A stretch of 64,000 nt of DNA from CAVRIA01 sp963721115 (GTDB lineage Bacteria; Desulfobacterota; Binatia; HRBIN30; CADEER01), in NCBI GenBank assembly GCA_963721115.1, contig CAVRIA010000006.1, forward strand, positions 1,116,001 to 1,180,000, read 5' to 3'. Below the pieces are notes generated by a model, which worked only from the letters and a program-made list of their open reading frames with translations, ran no database searches and had not been told where the DNA came from. A program made the position numbers and the translations under genes. Shown one piece after another: positions 11,772-20,887 of the stretch (position 1 is the first letter of the stretch; each line of letters opens with the position of its first letter).

Positions 11772-12540
<769 letters not shown>

Positions 12541-12551
<11 letters not shown>

Positions 12552-12600
12552 TCAGTATTCAGTGTTCAGTTGTCAGTAGCTGATCACTGACCGCTGTTTC
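12541..12600. repeat. Array of CAGT-containing heptamers with inverted end
   Basis: Five degenerate units each containing CAGT (ATCAGTG, ATCAGTA, TTCAGTG, TTCAGTT, GTCAGTA) are followed by the inverse form CTGATCACTGAC, which can pair with the first unit ATCAGTGATCAG. It fills the 32-base convergent gap between hisF and the diiron oxygenase gene and runs slightly into both, so it could act as a bidirectional terminator. Confidence 0.6.
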
Positions 12601-13645
12601 GCTGATACTCCCCGTGCAGGACGCCGACGCGGCGGTAGCCTTCTTCCGTGCGCTCGGTGATCAGGCCGAGTCGTTTCAGGTTCGGCATCACCGTGTGCAT
12701 GAAGACCTGGCTGTTCAGGGCCGGCCACTCGGGAAGGGCGAGCATCGAGTGCACGACGTTCTCCGGATCGAGGCCGTACTTGGGGCCGAGGAGACGCAGC
12801 ATGTCGAGCTGCTGGTTGGCGTTGAGCGCCTCGAGGATGGAGAAGGCGAAGTCCTCCATCTCCTCCATTTCCTCCGGCGTCGACTGCTTGACCACCTGGC
12901 GCATCGACAGGACGCCGAAGGCGGCGTGCCGCGACTCGTCGACCTGCACCCGGCGGATGATGTCCTTGAGCAGCGGATTGGTGCTGGCCTTGGCGATCTC
13001 GTCGAAAATGCCCACCGCCATGCCTTCGAACAGCGTTTGCATGCCCAGGGTTTTCATCTTCCAGGTCGGCGCCTCGAGCAGCATGTCGAGGAGGATCTTC
13101 AGGGTCGGGTCGATCGGGTAGAGCGTGCCCATCTTGCGCTGCAGGAACTTCGACAGCACCTCGACGTGGCGGACCTCGTCGATGACCTGGGAGCCGGCGT
13201 AGAACTTGGCGTCCATGGTCGGGCAGGAGTTGGTGAGCTGGCCGCACAGCTGCATCGCCGCCTGCTCTCCGTGCAGAAGCTGCGACAGCAGGTGGGCGAA
13301 CTCGTCCCACGCCGCTTCGCGGCAGACGTCCTCGTCGACACCCATCTGGGTCAGGATCGACGGCAGGAGGAGAACCCCGACCTGCGGCAGGAACCACTCG
13401 TCGCGCGAGAACGGCATGTCCCAGTGGATGTCCGTCTCCGCGTTCCACTGGCCCTTCTTGCCGCGCTCGTAGAGGTTGCGCAGCTCCTCGACCTCGCTGC
13501 CGTACTCCCAGCTCCAGTGCAGGTCGAGCGGCACGTCGACGTCGAGACGGGCGCGGATGTCGCTGATCTTGTCCTCGTCGGCGAAGTCGACGGCCTCGAA
13601 GTCGCCGAACGCGCGGCGGTGGTCGGAGAGGATCTTTTGCGGCAT
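12584..13645 (-). CDS. Ferritin-like diiron oxygenase (AurF/monooxygenase-like)
   Basis: A 353-residue protein of the ferritin-like diiron superfamily. The four-helix metal site can be read: an acidic HGEQAAMQL helix, DEVRHVEVLSKF (ExxH), a middle helix with FEGMAVGIFDEI, and DESRHAAFGVLS (second ExxH). This arrangement fits substrate-oxidising diiron enzymes rather than iron-storage ferritin. The substrate is unknown. AAAGGAG lies eight bases before the ATG at 13645. It is preceded by a TetR regulator gene 20 bases upstream on the same strand and almost certainly co-transcribed with it, so expression should respond to the regulator's ligand. Confidence 0.75.
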   Translation of the reverse strand: MPQKILSDHRRAFGDFEAVDFADEDKISDIRARLDVDVPLDLHWSWEYGSEVEELRNLYERGKKGQWNAETDIHWDMPFSRDEWFLPQVGVLLLPSILTQMGVDEDVCREAAWDEFAHLLSQLLHGEQAAMQLCGQLTNSCPTMDAKFYAGSQVIDEVRHVEVLSKFLQRKMGTLYPIDPTLKILLDMLLEAPTWKMKTLGMQTLFEGMAVGIFDEIAKASTNPLLKDIIRRVQVDESRHAAFGVLSMRQVVKQSTPEEMEEMEDFAFSILEALNANQQLDMLRLLGPKYGLDPENVVHSMLALPEWPALNSQVFMHTVMPNLKRLGLITERTEEGYRRVGVLHGEYQRNSGQ

Positions 13646-13665
13646 GGAAGCTCCTTTCATTCGAA

Positions 13666-14310
13666 TCATTCGGAAGGCGATCGCGCCACGAGACCGTGGT
13701 GCAGCAGCGCCCGGACCTCCTCCTTGCGACGGCGCACGGCGGCGGGCGTGAACAGGGGACGTCCGAGAACCTCGCTGCCGAAGTCGCCGGAGGCGAAGTG
13801 GTAGACGATCATGCCGATCATGCTCTGCAGCGTGTGGGGAATGCTGGCGGCGCGCAGCTCGCCGTGCGCCATGCCCTCCCGCAGCAGCTTGCCGACCGCG
13901 TCGAGAATTCGTGCCAGGGCGCGGTCCGCCGCCTGCTCCTCCTCGAGCGCGCCGCTGAGCTCGTCGTCCTCGAACATCGAGCGCAACAGCAGCCGAGAGT
14001 GGGAAGGGCGTTCGCCGAGCAAGTCGATGATGGTGTCGATCCAACGGTCGAGCCGCTCGACGGGCGAGCCACCGGCGGCGAGCGCTCGCACCAGCGCGTT
14101 CTCGATGTCGATCAGGATCCGTTCCACCACCGCCGCGTAGAGCTGCGCCTTGCTGCGGAAATGATGGAACAGCGACGATTTGCCGAGCCCGACCGTCTCC
14201 GCCAGCTCGCTCAGGCCGACGCCCGCGAAGCCGCGCCGTGCAAACAGGTCCTCCGCCGCGTCGAGAATCTTCTCCCGGGCAGGGATCTCCGCAGCTGCGC
14301 TCTTTACCAT
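13666..14310 (-). CDS. TetR-family transcriptional regulator
   Basis: A 214-residue repressor-type protein. The N-terminal helix-turn-helix (about 10-57) is classical: ILDAAEDLFARRGFAGVGLS, ELAETVGLGKSSLFHHFRSK. The C-terminal domain (about 70-200) is helical and unspecific, as usual for ligand-binding TetR domains. Two palindromes lie immediately upstream of its start, consistent with autoregulation. The diiron oxygenase gene follows after 20 bases, so this is probably the local regulator of that enzyme. A longer open frame upstream has no HTH-compatible start. Confidence 0.92.
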   Translation of the reverse strand: MVKSAAAEIPAREKILDAAEDLFARRGFAGVGLSELAETVGLGKSSLFHHFRSKAQLYAAVVERILIDIENALVRALAAGGSPVERLDRWIDTIIDLLGERPSHSRLLLRSMFEDDELSGALEEEQAADRALARILDAVGKLLREGMAHGELRAASIPHTLQSMIGMIVYHFASGDFGSEVLGRPLFTPAAVRRRKEEVRALLHHGLVARSPSE

Positions 14311-14315
14311 ACGAC

Positions 14316-14349
14316 CGACCGATCGGTCGAAATCTACCGATCGAGCGGT
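14316..14349. promoter_or_regulatory. Tandem TetR operator candidates
   Basis: The perfect palindrome CGACCGATCGGTCG (14316-14329) is followed by a related imperfect palindrome ACCGATCGAGCGGT (14336-14349). Their centres are 20 bases apart, about two helical turns, and lie 12 and 32 bases upstream of the TetR ATG. This is the usual layout of autoregulatory TetR operators. Confidence 0.7.
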
Positions 14350-14401
14350 CTGCTGTCAACGAAGAAAAGGGCGCGACCCGTCACCGGTCCCGGAGGTACG
14401 C

Positions 14402-14463
14402 GGGTGAGCCGGTGAGCGAGTGGGGGCCCCCTCCGACCGGCACACCCGCTCACCGGCTCACCC
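14402..14463. repeat. Long hairpin built of GGTGAGCC units
   Basis: A 21-base arm (14402-14422, containing GGGTGAGCCGGTGAGC) pairs with 14443-14463 with a single mismatch around a 20-base loop. Each arm is itself a repeat of GGTGAGC-type octamers. It lies between the divergent TetR gene and the dockerin-bearing gene. The same unit recurs in the array at 20.7 kb. Confidence 0.75.
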
Positions 14464-14604
14464 CAGAGTCACGCATGTCTCGTCCCTCGGTCACCGACGT
14501 CAACGATCACTGGTAATCACCCGTCACGCCTTTTCCTCCTCCTTTGCTGTCCCGCCGCGTTCCGGGTAGAAATGAACGCCTACCGGCCGGCGAAGGAGGA
14601 GAAG

Positions 14605-15916
14605 ATGAAGGGCGCCCCGGTCCGTTCGCGGATCTCGTCGATATGCGTTTCGACCCTCCTTCTCGCCGTGCTCTTCGCTCCGGCGACCGGCCGGGCGCAG
14701 CCCTGTGCCGGCGACTGCAGCGGCGACGGCGTGGTCTCGATCAACGAGCTGATCACCGCCGTCAATATCGCGCTCGGAAACGCGCCGCTGAGCGGCTGCC
14801 CGGTGACGGACCTCGACGGCGGCGGCAGCCTCGAGATCAACGAGCTGATCGCAGCGGTGAACAACGCCCTCGCCGGTTGCCCGTCCTCGGCCACGCCGAC
14901 CCCGACGCGGACTCCCGGGGGCACGATCGGGCCGCCCGGCGTCGCCCGACCCGCATCCGCGGCCCTGACCTCTCACCTCGCTCTGCTGACCGCGATTCCG
15001 CGCGCGCTGATCGGCATCTTCGCCTACGCGCGCCCGCCCGCACAGGGCTCGGGTGCGTCGACGGCGTTCGACTTCCCGGTCGACTGTCCGCTCGGCGGTA
15101 CGACCATGGTGCGCTGCGACGAGGAGGTCTTCGACGTGCCGCTTCAGCCGCCGTCCTTCCGCCTGACGGCAGACGGGTGTGCCACGGCGGCGCCGGGAGG
15201 AAGCATGCTGACGACGACCGGCGAGATCCGGCTCGATGGAACGACAGACGCCGCTTGCGGCCCGCTGCAGCGCCAGCTCCAGCTCTCCATGCCGGACCTC
15301 GAAGTGGACATCGGGTCCGACGCCGGGAGCGTCGATGCCCTGTTTCAGATCCCGCCGCGCGACCAGATGACACTCGGGCTGACGGGAACGGATGCGCAGT
15401 GCCAGTTCAAGGCCGCCACGTTGACGCTGACCGGAACCCTGCGCGTCGACACGGCCGAGGTGGGCGGCGCAGCTTCGACGGTCACGGCGACCTTCGACAA
15501 CACCCGGATCGATCTCGCGGTCGACCAGTTCGGGCCGGGGTGCGTTCCACAGGTCTACCGGATGACCCTTCACAACGCCGCCTCGCTGTCGAGCGGGGAC
15601 TGGATCTTCGATGCGACGTACCTGAACTTCGCCTTGGCGGACGACCTCTCGAGCGGGCACCACGTCATCAGCGATGTCTCGGGGTCGATCAACTCGTCCT
15701 GCTTCGGAGGAATTGTGGACTTTCAGAGCGCCAGCCCCGCTCGAGCTGACGATCGGGGAGGCCTGTCCCCGCGCCGGCGAGGTCACGGTGACGTCGACCG
15801 GCGGAACGGATACCATCCGCTACGGCGCCGACGAAAGCGTCGACATCGATCTCGCCGCGGGAGGAACGGACTCCTTCCAGAGCTGCCTCGATCCGAGCCT
15901 CTTCATCTGCCTGTGA
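14605..15916 (+). CDS. Secreted dockerin-like protein (frameshifted near the 3' end)
   Basis: A secreted protein of about 437 residues if one frameshift is corrected. AAGGAGGAGAAG lies directly before the ATG at 14605; a signal peptide ends near GRAQ. Next comes a two-loop dockerin-like module (mature N-terminus): CSGDGVVSINELITAVN and DLDGGGSLEINELIAAVN, each a calcium-loop-like acidic segment plus helix, followed by a Thr/Pro linker and a beta-rich body without recognised family. The first frame loses sense near 15710 and the C-terminal part (ELTIGEACPRAGEVTVT to the stop at 15916) continues one base further on. This is either a sequencing indel or a recent mutation. Partner and function are unknown; a cohesin-like protein is a natural candidate partner. 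Confidence 0.7.
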
Positions 15917-16017
15917 TGGCGCGATCCGGCTCGATCAGAGAACATCCCAACGGCGAAGCTCGTCATGCGCTTCGCTCGGCCGAAGGGCATGGAAAAAGGG
16001 ACGCATCGGCAGCATTG

Positions 16018-16110
16018 TTGTGGTGCGGGCGTCCCGCCTGCACGGGGTTCGGGAGCGGGGAGGTCAGCGGTCCAGCGGACCGCTATGCAGGCCAGAGGCC
16101 TACACCACAA
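16018..16110. repeat. Palindromic intergenic element, copy 2
   Basis: Same inverted-repeat ends as at 9472-9560 (TTGTGGTGCGGGC ... ACACCACAA), with a slightly longer and diverged centre. It lies in the 305-base convergent gap between the dockerin gene and trxB; I see no gene or further signal in the rest of that gap. Confidence 0.78.
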
Positions 16111-16221
16111 GTGGCCGCGGCAATCCGCAGCTGGCGCCGACGGCCGCAGATGCAAGATCGGAAGTAACGAGCGACCCTGCGTCTCCACCCCTCTGTGCGA
16201 GAACCTTCCGTCTCGTCGAGA

Positions 16222-17157
16222 TCAGCTCTCTCGAGCCTCGAGCCAGCGCTCCGCGTCGATGGCCGCCATGCAGCCGCTGCCGGCGGCGGTGATGGCCTGG
16301 CGGTACACGTGATCCTGGACGTCGCCGCAGGCGAACACGCCCGGAACGCTCGTATAGGTGCTCTTCGGCTTGGTGACGATGTAGCCGGTCGGATCGAGCT
16401 CGAGCTGCCCCTCGAACAGGCTGGTGTTCGGCTGGTGGCCGATGGCGACGAAGACGCCGTCGCACGCGAAATCGCGCACCGAGTCGTCGCCGGTGTCGCG
16501 CAAGCGGACGCCGGTGACGCCGCCGGCGTCCGGCTCGCCGTAGATCTCGTCCACCGCGCTGTTCCAGATGAAGTGGACCTTGTCGTTCCGCTCGGCGCGT
16601 TCGGCCATGATCTTCGAGGCGCGGAGCTGGTCGCGGCGGTGCACGACGTGCACCTCGGAGGCGTACTTGGTGAGGAACAGCGCCTCCTCCATGGCGGTGT
16701 CGCCGCCGCCGACCACGCACAGCTTGCGGTCCTTGAAGAAGAAGCCGTCACAGGTCGCGCAGGCCGATACCCCGTAGCCCATCAGCTTCTTCTCCGACTC
16801 GAGCCCGAGCAGCTTGGCCGAGGCGCCGGTGGCGACGATCAGCGCCTCGGCCTCGTAGTCATCCTTGCCGACTCGAAGGGAGAAGGGATGGCGGCCGAGG
16901 TCGACCTTGGCGACGTCGCCGTAGATGCATTTGGTGCCGAAGCGCTCCGCCTGCTTGCGGAACAGCTCCATCATCTCCGGGCCCATGACGCCGTTCGGGA
17001 ATCCCGGATAGTTTTCAACGTCGGTCGTTATGGTAAGCTGCCCGCCGGGTTGCGAGCCCTCGATGACGATGGGCTCGAGGTTGGCGCGCGAGGCGTACAG
17101 GGCCGCCGTGAGGCCGGCCGCTCCGGAGCCGATGATGATCACTTTGTGTCTCGACAT
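16222..17157 (-). CDS. trxB: Thioredoxin reductase
   Basis: A 311-residue FAD/NADPH flavoprotein that reduces thioredoxin in the cytoplasm. The FAD site is VIIIGSGAAGLTAALYA at the N-terminus, the redox-active disulfide is Cys133-Ala-Thr-Cys136 in ACATCDGFF, the NADPH site is CVVGGGDTAMEEA with HRR downstream, and the C-terminal FAD motif is VFACGDVQD. Length and domain order are standard. It is transcribed divergently from moaC, with only nine bases between the two starts. Confidence 0.95.
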   Translation of the reverse strand: MSRHKVIIIGSGAAGLTAALYASRANLEPIVIEGSQPGGQLTITTDVENYPGFPNGVMGPEMMELFRKQAERFGTKCIYGDVAKVDLGRHPFSLRVGKDDYEAEALIVATGASAKLLGLESEKKLMGYGVSACATCDGFFFKDRKLCVVGGGDTAMEEALFLTKYASEVHVVHRRDQLRASKIMAERAERNDKVHFIWNSAVDEIYGEPDAGGVTGVRLRDTGDDSVRDFACDGVFVAIGHQPNTSLFEGQLELDPTGYIVTKPKSTYTSVPGVFACGDVQDHVYRQAITAAGSGCMAAIDAERWLEARES

Positions 17158-17166
17158 GATTCGAGG

Positions 17167-17694
17167 ATGATAGTGGGAGTTGCTGGCCACGGCAAGAAAG
17201 GGGCGGCGCGGCTGTCGCACGTCGACGAGAGCGGGCGGGCGCGCATGGTCGACGTCGGCGCGAAGGCGGTCACCGAGCGCGTCGCGGTCGCCATGGCCAC
17301 GATCCGTATGCAGCCGTCGACGTTGCGGCTCATCCGCTCCGGGAAGATCTCCAAGGGCGAGGTCCTGGCCGTCGCCCGCGTCGCCGGCATCATGGCGGCG
17401 AAGCGGACGGCCGAGATCATCCCGCTCTGCCATCCGCTGCCCATCGAGGTGGCGGGCATCGACTTCGCGCCGCGCTCGGGCGGCCGCCTGGAGATCCGGG
17501 CGACCGTGAAGGTCACCGGCAAGACCGGCGTCGAGATGGAGGCGCTGACGGCGGTGAGCGCGGCGGCTCTGACCGTGTACGACATGTGCAAGGCCGTCGA
17601 CCGGGGCATGACGATCACCGACGTCTGCCTGCTCGAGAAGCGCGGCGGCCGCAGCGGAAGCTACCGCCGGGAGAGGACCCGCCCTGGCGGTTGA
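17167..17694 (+). CDS. moaC: Cyclic pyranopterin monophosphate synthase
   Basis: A 175-residue enzyme of molybdenum-cofactor synthesis that converts the MoaA product into cyclic pyranopterin monophosphate. Family motifs: LSHVDESGRARMVDVG at the N-terminus, AKRTAEIIPLCHPLPIE in the centre, and MEALTAVSAAALTVYDMCKA with the conserved ending DVCLLEKRGGRSG. The start is placed at the ATG at 17167; the frame is open further upstream but overlaps trxB. The following methyltransferase begins four bases after its stop. Confidence 0.94.
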   Translation: MIVGVAGHGKKGAARLSHVDESGRARMVDVGAKAVTERVAVAMATIRMQPSTLRLIRSGKISKGEVLAVARVAGIMAAKRTAEIIPLCHPLPIEVAGIDFAPRSGGRLEIRATVKVTGKTGVEMEALTAVSAAALTVYDMCKAVDRGMTITDVCLLEKRGGRSGSYRRERTRPGG

Positions 17695-17698
17695 GCTG

Positions 17699-18895
17699 GT
17701 GCGCGACGGTTCCTCTTCGCCGAGTCCTCTGGACATCCATCTGAAGTCCGGCAAGGACCGCCCGGTCCGCTTCGGACACCCCTGGATCTTCTCCGGCGCG
17801 ATTCGCGACCTCGACCTGTCGATCGAGCCCGGCAGCCTGGTGCGCGTGCGCTCCGCCAGCGGCGACGTCCTGGGCAGCGGGTACGTCAACCCGCGCTGCA
17901 CGATCGCGGTGCGCCTGTTGAGCGCCGCCGACGAGCCGATCGACGCGGCCTTCGTGCGGCGGCGCGTGGAATCGGCCCTCGCCCTGCGGCGCGCGGTGAT
18001 CGCTCCCGGCACCACCGCCTACCGGCTGATCAACGGCGAGGGCGACGGGCTGGCCGGTTTTCTCGCCGACCTTTACGCCGACGTGATCGTCCTGCAGTGC
18101 CTCACGGCCGGGGCCGACCGGCTGCGCCCGCTGCTGCTCGAGGCGCTGCTCGACACGGTTCGTCCGCGCGCAGTCGTCGAGCGCAGCGAGGGCAGCGTCC
18201 GCCGCGCCGAGGGGCTGGAGCCGCGCCTCGGCGTTCTGCACGGCGAGCCGCCGTCGGAGGTCGTGGCGCTGGAGAACGGGCTGTGGTTTGCCCTGACGCC
18301 GGCGGGAGGGCAGAAGACCGGCCACTTCTGCGACCAGCGGCCCAATCGCCGCCTGGTGCGCGATCTCGCCAGCGGCCGCCGGGTGCTCGACTGCTTCGCG
18401 TACACGGGCGGCTTCAGCCTGCATGCCGCCGCCGGCCGCGCCGCGCGCGTGGTGTCGGTCGACAGCTCGGCGCGGGCGCTGGCCGACGCGCGGCGCAACT
18501 GGGACCGCAACGGCTACCCCGCCGACGCCGTCGAGCTCGTGCAGGCCGACGTGCCGCGCTACCTGCGCGAGACCGGCGACAGCTTCGACCTCCTCGTCCT
18601 CGACCCGCCGGCGCTGGTGAAGCAGCGCAAGGACCTGGCGCGCGGAACCCGCGCCTACAAGGACCTGAACCTGTGGGCCTTGCGGAGGGCGGCGCCCGAC
18701 GCCCTGCTCTTCACCTTCACCTGCTCGCAGCACGTCGATGCCGAGTTGTTCCGCAAGATCGTCCTCGCCGCCGCGGTCGACGCTCGGCGCCGAGCGCAGA
18801 TTCTCCGCCACCTCGGCCCCGGACGCGATCACCCGGTCGCGCTCGGCCATCCGGAAGGCGAGTATCTGCACGGCCTTCTCCTGCGTGTCGAATGA
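17699..18895 (+). CDS. Class I rRNA (cytosine-C5) methyltransferase, RlmI-like
   Basis: A 398-residue RNA methyltransferase. The N-terminal part (about 15-90) looks like a PUA domain (RFGHPWIFSGAI ... GSLVRVRSASGDVLGSGYVN), and the C-terminal half is a Rossmann methyltransferase with RVLDCFAYTGGFSLHAAAG (SAM motif I), VVSVDSS, and the catalytic-strand motif LLVLDPPAL. TFTCSQHVD supplies a cysteine in the position of the RlmI nucleophile. RlmI methylates C1962 of 23S rRNA; that target here is inferred from the domain order. The start is a GTG four bases after moaC, so the genes are likely coupled. Confidence 0.85.
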   Translation: MRDGSSSPSPLDIHLKSGKDRPVRFGHPWIFSGAIRDLDLSIEPGSLVRVRSASGDVLGSGYVNPRCTIAVRLLSAADEPIDAAFVRRRVESALALRRAVIAPGTTAYRLINGEGDGLAGFLADLYADVIVLQCLTAGADRLRPLLLEALLDTVRPRAVVERSEGSVRRAEGLEPRLGVLHGEPPSEVVALENGLWFALTPAGGQKTGHFCDQRPNRRLVRDLASGRRVLDCFAYTGGFSLHAAAGRAARVVSVDSSARALADARRNWDRNGYPADAVELVQADVPRYLRETGDSFDLLVLDPPALVKQRKDLARGTRAYKDLNLWALRRAAPDALLFTFTCSQHVDAELFRKIVLAAAVDARRRAQILRHLGPGRDHPVALGHPEGEYLHGLLLRVE

Positions 18896-18957
18896 CGCGT
18901 CTCCACGCCCTACGTCTAGACGCCAACTATCTGAATGCGCTATTCTATGCTTTATCC

Positions 18958-19647
18958 ATGGCCAACGCGTCCGCCATCAAGAACTGGCCGCGCGCCGACC
19001 GGCCGCGCGAGAAGCTGCTCGACGCGGGGCCCGGCGCTCTTTCGGTCGCCGAGCTGCTGGCGGTGATTCTGCGCACCGGGACGGAGGGCGAGAGCGTGAT
19101 CGAGCAGGCGCGTGCGGTGATGGAGTCGGCGGGGCAGAGCTTGCGACGGCTGGCGTCGGTTGGGGGCGCCGACCTGTGTGCCATCAACGGCATCGGGCCG
19201 GCCAAGGCGGCGCAGATCATGGCCGCGCTCGAGCTCGCCAAGCGCTTCGGCGAGGAGGAGTTCTTGCCGGGGGCGCCGTTTCGCGGCAGCTACGACGTCT
19301 ACGCGCACTTTCGCGAACGCCTGGCGGAGGAGCGGCACGAGCAGTTCTACGCCGTCCTGCTCGACAACAAGAACCGCAAGATCAAGGATATCCGCGTCTC
19401 GCAGGGGTCGCTGACTGCCAGCATCGTCCACCCGCGCGAGGTCTACCTGCCGGTGATCCGCGAGTCGGCCGCGGCGGTCATCTTCGTGCACAACCACCCG
19501 AGCGGCGACCCGACGCCGAGCAAGGAGGACCTCGAGATCACCCGCCGCCTGCGCGAGGTCGGTGAGCTGGTCGGCGTGCGCGTCCTCGACCACGTGGTGA
19601 TCGGCAAGGGGCGGTACGTCAGCTTCGTGGATGATGGGTATTGGTGA
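18958..19647 (+). CDS. radC: RadC-family JAB-domain protein
   Basis: A 229-residue protein of the RadC/YicR family: an N-terminal helix-hairpin-helix-like region (INGIGPAKAAQIMAALELAK) and a C-terminal JAB/MPN+ metalloprotease-like domain with HNHPSGDPTPSKED. Its cellular role is unsettled; the old link to DNA repair is doubtful. I place the start at 18958, which gives the usual family length. An in-frame ATG at 18892 overlaps the previous stop (ATGA) and would add 22 residues; the stretch between them is AT-richer and could instead hold a promoter. Confidence 0.9.
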   Translation: MANASAIKNWPRADRPREKLLDAGPGALSVAELLAVILRTGTEGESVIEQARAVMESAGQSLRRLASVGGADLCAINGIGPAKAAQIMAALELAKRFGEEEFLPGAPFRGSYDVYAHFRERLAEERHEQFYAVLLDNKNRKIKDIRVSQGSLTASIVHPREVYLPVIRESAAAVIFVHNHPSGDPTPSKEDLEITRRLREVGELVGVRVLDHVVIGKGRYVSFVDDGYW

Positions 19648-19750
19648 GGGAGTGTTCCAGTGCTGGTGTGCTGACCTTGATCCGACAGAAGTCTTCACCA
19701 CGAAGTCGACATGAGACTGCGTTCGCTCGAAGAGCAGGAAGAAAATGCAA

Positions 19751-19894
19751 CCACGAAGGACACGAAGGTCACGAAGGCACGAGAAGCAGGAGGGAATAGA
19801 CCGATCCAGACTGAACCGCACTGGCGGTGGACTTCCGTATAATCGGCTCTTCCGGCTCTTCTTCGTGTCCTTCGTTCTCTTCGCGTCCTTCGTG
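19751..19894. repeat. Inverted arrays of ACGAAGG-type units
   Basis: A left array of CACGAAGGA-like units (19751-19783) faces a right array of the complementary CTTCGTGTC-like units (19858-19894), so the whole can fold into a long hairpin. A further left-type array stands alone at about 32739-32765. A perfect TATAAT at 19838-19843 lies in the loop and might serve the hydrolase gene at 19964, but I see no good -35. The rest of this 316-base gap holds nothing recognisable. Confidence 0.65.
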
Positions 19895-19963
19895 TTGAAA
19901 TCTTCTGGCAGATCGTGGATCTGGGCTACAGCACCTGAACACTGAATCACAGGATCGCTCCGC

Positions 19964-20695
19964 ATGGCCATCAGGATCGAGGATCTGACGTTCGAACGCG
20001 ACGGCGACGTTCTGCGCGGCTGTGCCGCCTGTCCGGGCGGAGAAGGCCCGCATCCCGGTCTGGTGCTGATCCCGGATGTCCGCGGCCTGTACGATCACTA
20101 CCGCGACGTGGCGTGCCGCTTCGCGCGCGAGGGGTTCTTCACCTTCGCCGTCGACCTGTACAGCCGCGAGGCCGCGCCCGAGCTGGCCGATCCCGCGGCG
20201 GCGCTGCGCTGGATCCGCGCGCTGCCCGACAGGCGGGTGCTGGCCGATCTGGACGCGGCGGTGCGCTTCCTCGCCGACCGCCGCGACGTGCGCGCCAACG
20301 CGATCGGCATCACCGGGTTCTGCATGGGGGGCCAGTACGCGCTCATGGCTGCCTGCTCCTGCGAGCGGCTCGCCGCCTGCGTGAGCTGGTACGGCATGCT
20401 CCGCTATGCCGAGACGAACGAGACCAAGCCGAGCAGCCCGCTCGATCTGGCGCCGCACCTGCACTGTCCGTACCTGGGCCTCTTCGGCGCCGAGGACGCT
20501 CTGATCCCGCGGGCGGACGTCGACGAGCTGCGCTCGATCCTGAAAAAGGCGGGCAAGACCTTCGAGATCGAGGTCTACGAAGGAGCTGGCCACGCCTTCT
20601 TCAACGACACCCGCCCCGAAGCCTACCGCCCGCGCATCGCCGAGATCGCCTGGCCCCGCGCGGTAGAGTTCCTGCGCAGGAGGATAGGGGCGTGA
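19964..20695 (+). CDS. Dienelactone hydrolase family protein
   Basis: A 243-residue alpha/beta hydrolase of the dienelactone hydrolase family. The nucleophile elbow GFCMGGQYA carries Cys instead of Ser, as in true dienelactone hydrolases; the acid is in FGAEDALIP and the histidine in EGAGHAFFN. Known members open dienelactone in chloroaromatic degradation, but many act on other esters or lactones, and no catabolic genes surround this one. It is cytoplasmic, with no signal peptide. It stands as a single gene between repeat arrays. Confidence 0.87.
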   Translation: MAIRIEDLTFERDGDVLRGCAACPGGEGPHPGLVLIPDVRGLYDHYRDVACRFAREGFFTFAVDLYSREAAPELADPAAALRWIRALPDRRVLADLDAAVRFLADRRDVRANAIGITGFCMGGQYALMAACSCERLAACVSWYGMLRYAETNETKPSSPLDLAPHLHCPYLGLFGAEDALIPRADVDELRSILKKAGKTFEIEVYEGAGHAFFNDTRPEAYRPRIAEIAWPRAVEFLRRRIGA

Positions 20696-20696
20696 C

Positions 20697-20887
20697 CGGT
20701 GGCCGGTGACCGGTGACGGGTGGACGGGTAATGCGCGATTGTCGGGTGAGCCAGTCAGCCGGTGAGCCGGTGAGCCGGTCGGAAGGATAGGCCACCGGCT
20801 AACTGCCCAACTGGCTAACCTGCTAACTGGCTAACCGGCACACTGGCTCACTGGCACACTGGCTCACTGGCACACTTCCGGCCCTGG
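20697..20887. repeat. Large inverted array in the convergent gap between hydrolase and SDR
   Basis: The left side consists of GGTGACC/GGTGAGCC units (20697-20785), the right side of CTGGCTAA and CTGGCACA/CTGGCTCA units and CGGTCACCGGTCACG (20793-20899). The unit CACTGGCTCACTGG is present in two tandem copies. Left and right are imperfect reverse complements, so a long branched hairpin can form. It fills the whole convergent gap and may terminate both genes. Confidence 0.65.

Noticed and set aside
14524..15816. 430-codon minus-strand frame opposite the dockerin gene
   Set aside because: Composition is that of a shadow (Arg, Gly, Val rich) and the plus strand has a signal peptide, Shine-Dalgarno and dockerin module.
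16195..17160. N-terminal extension of moaC by over 300 codons
   Set aside because: The frame is open because it is antisense to trxB; MoaC homology begins only after 17167.
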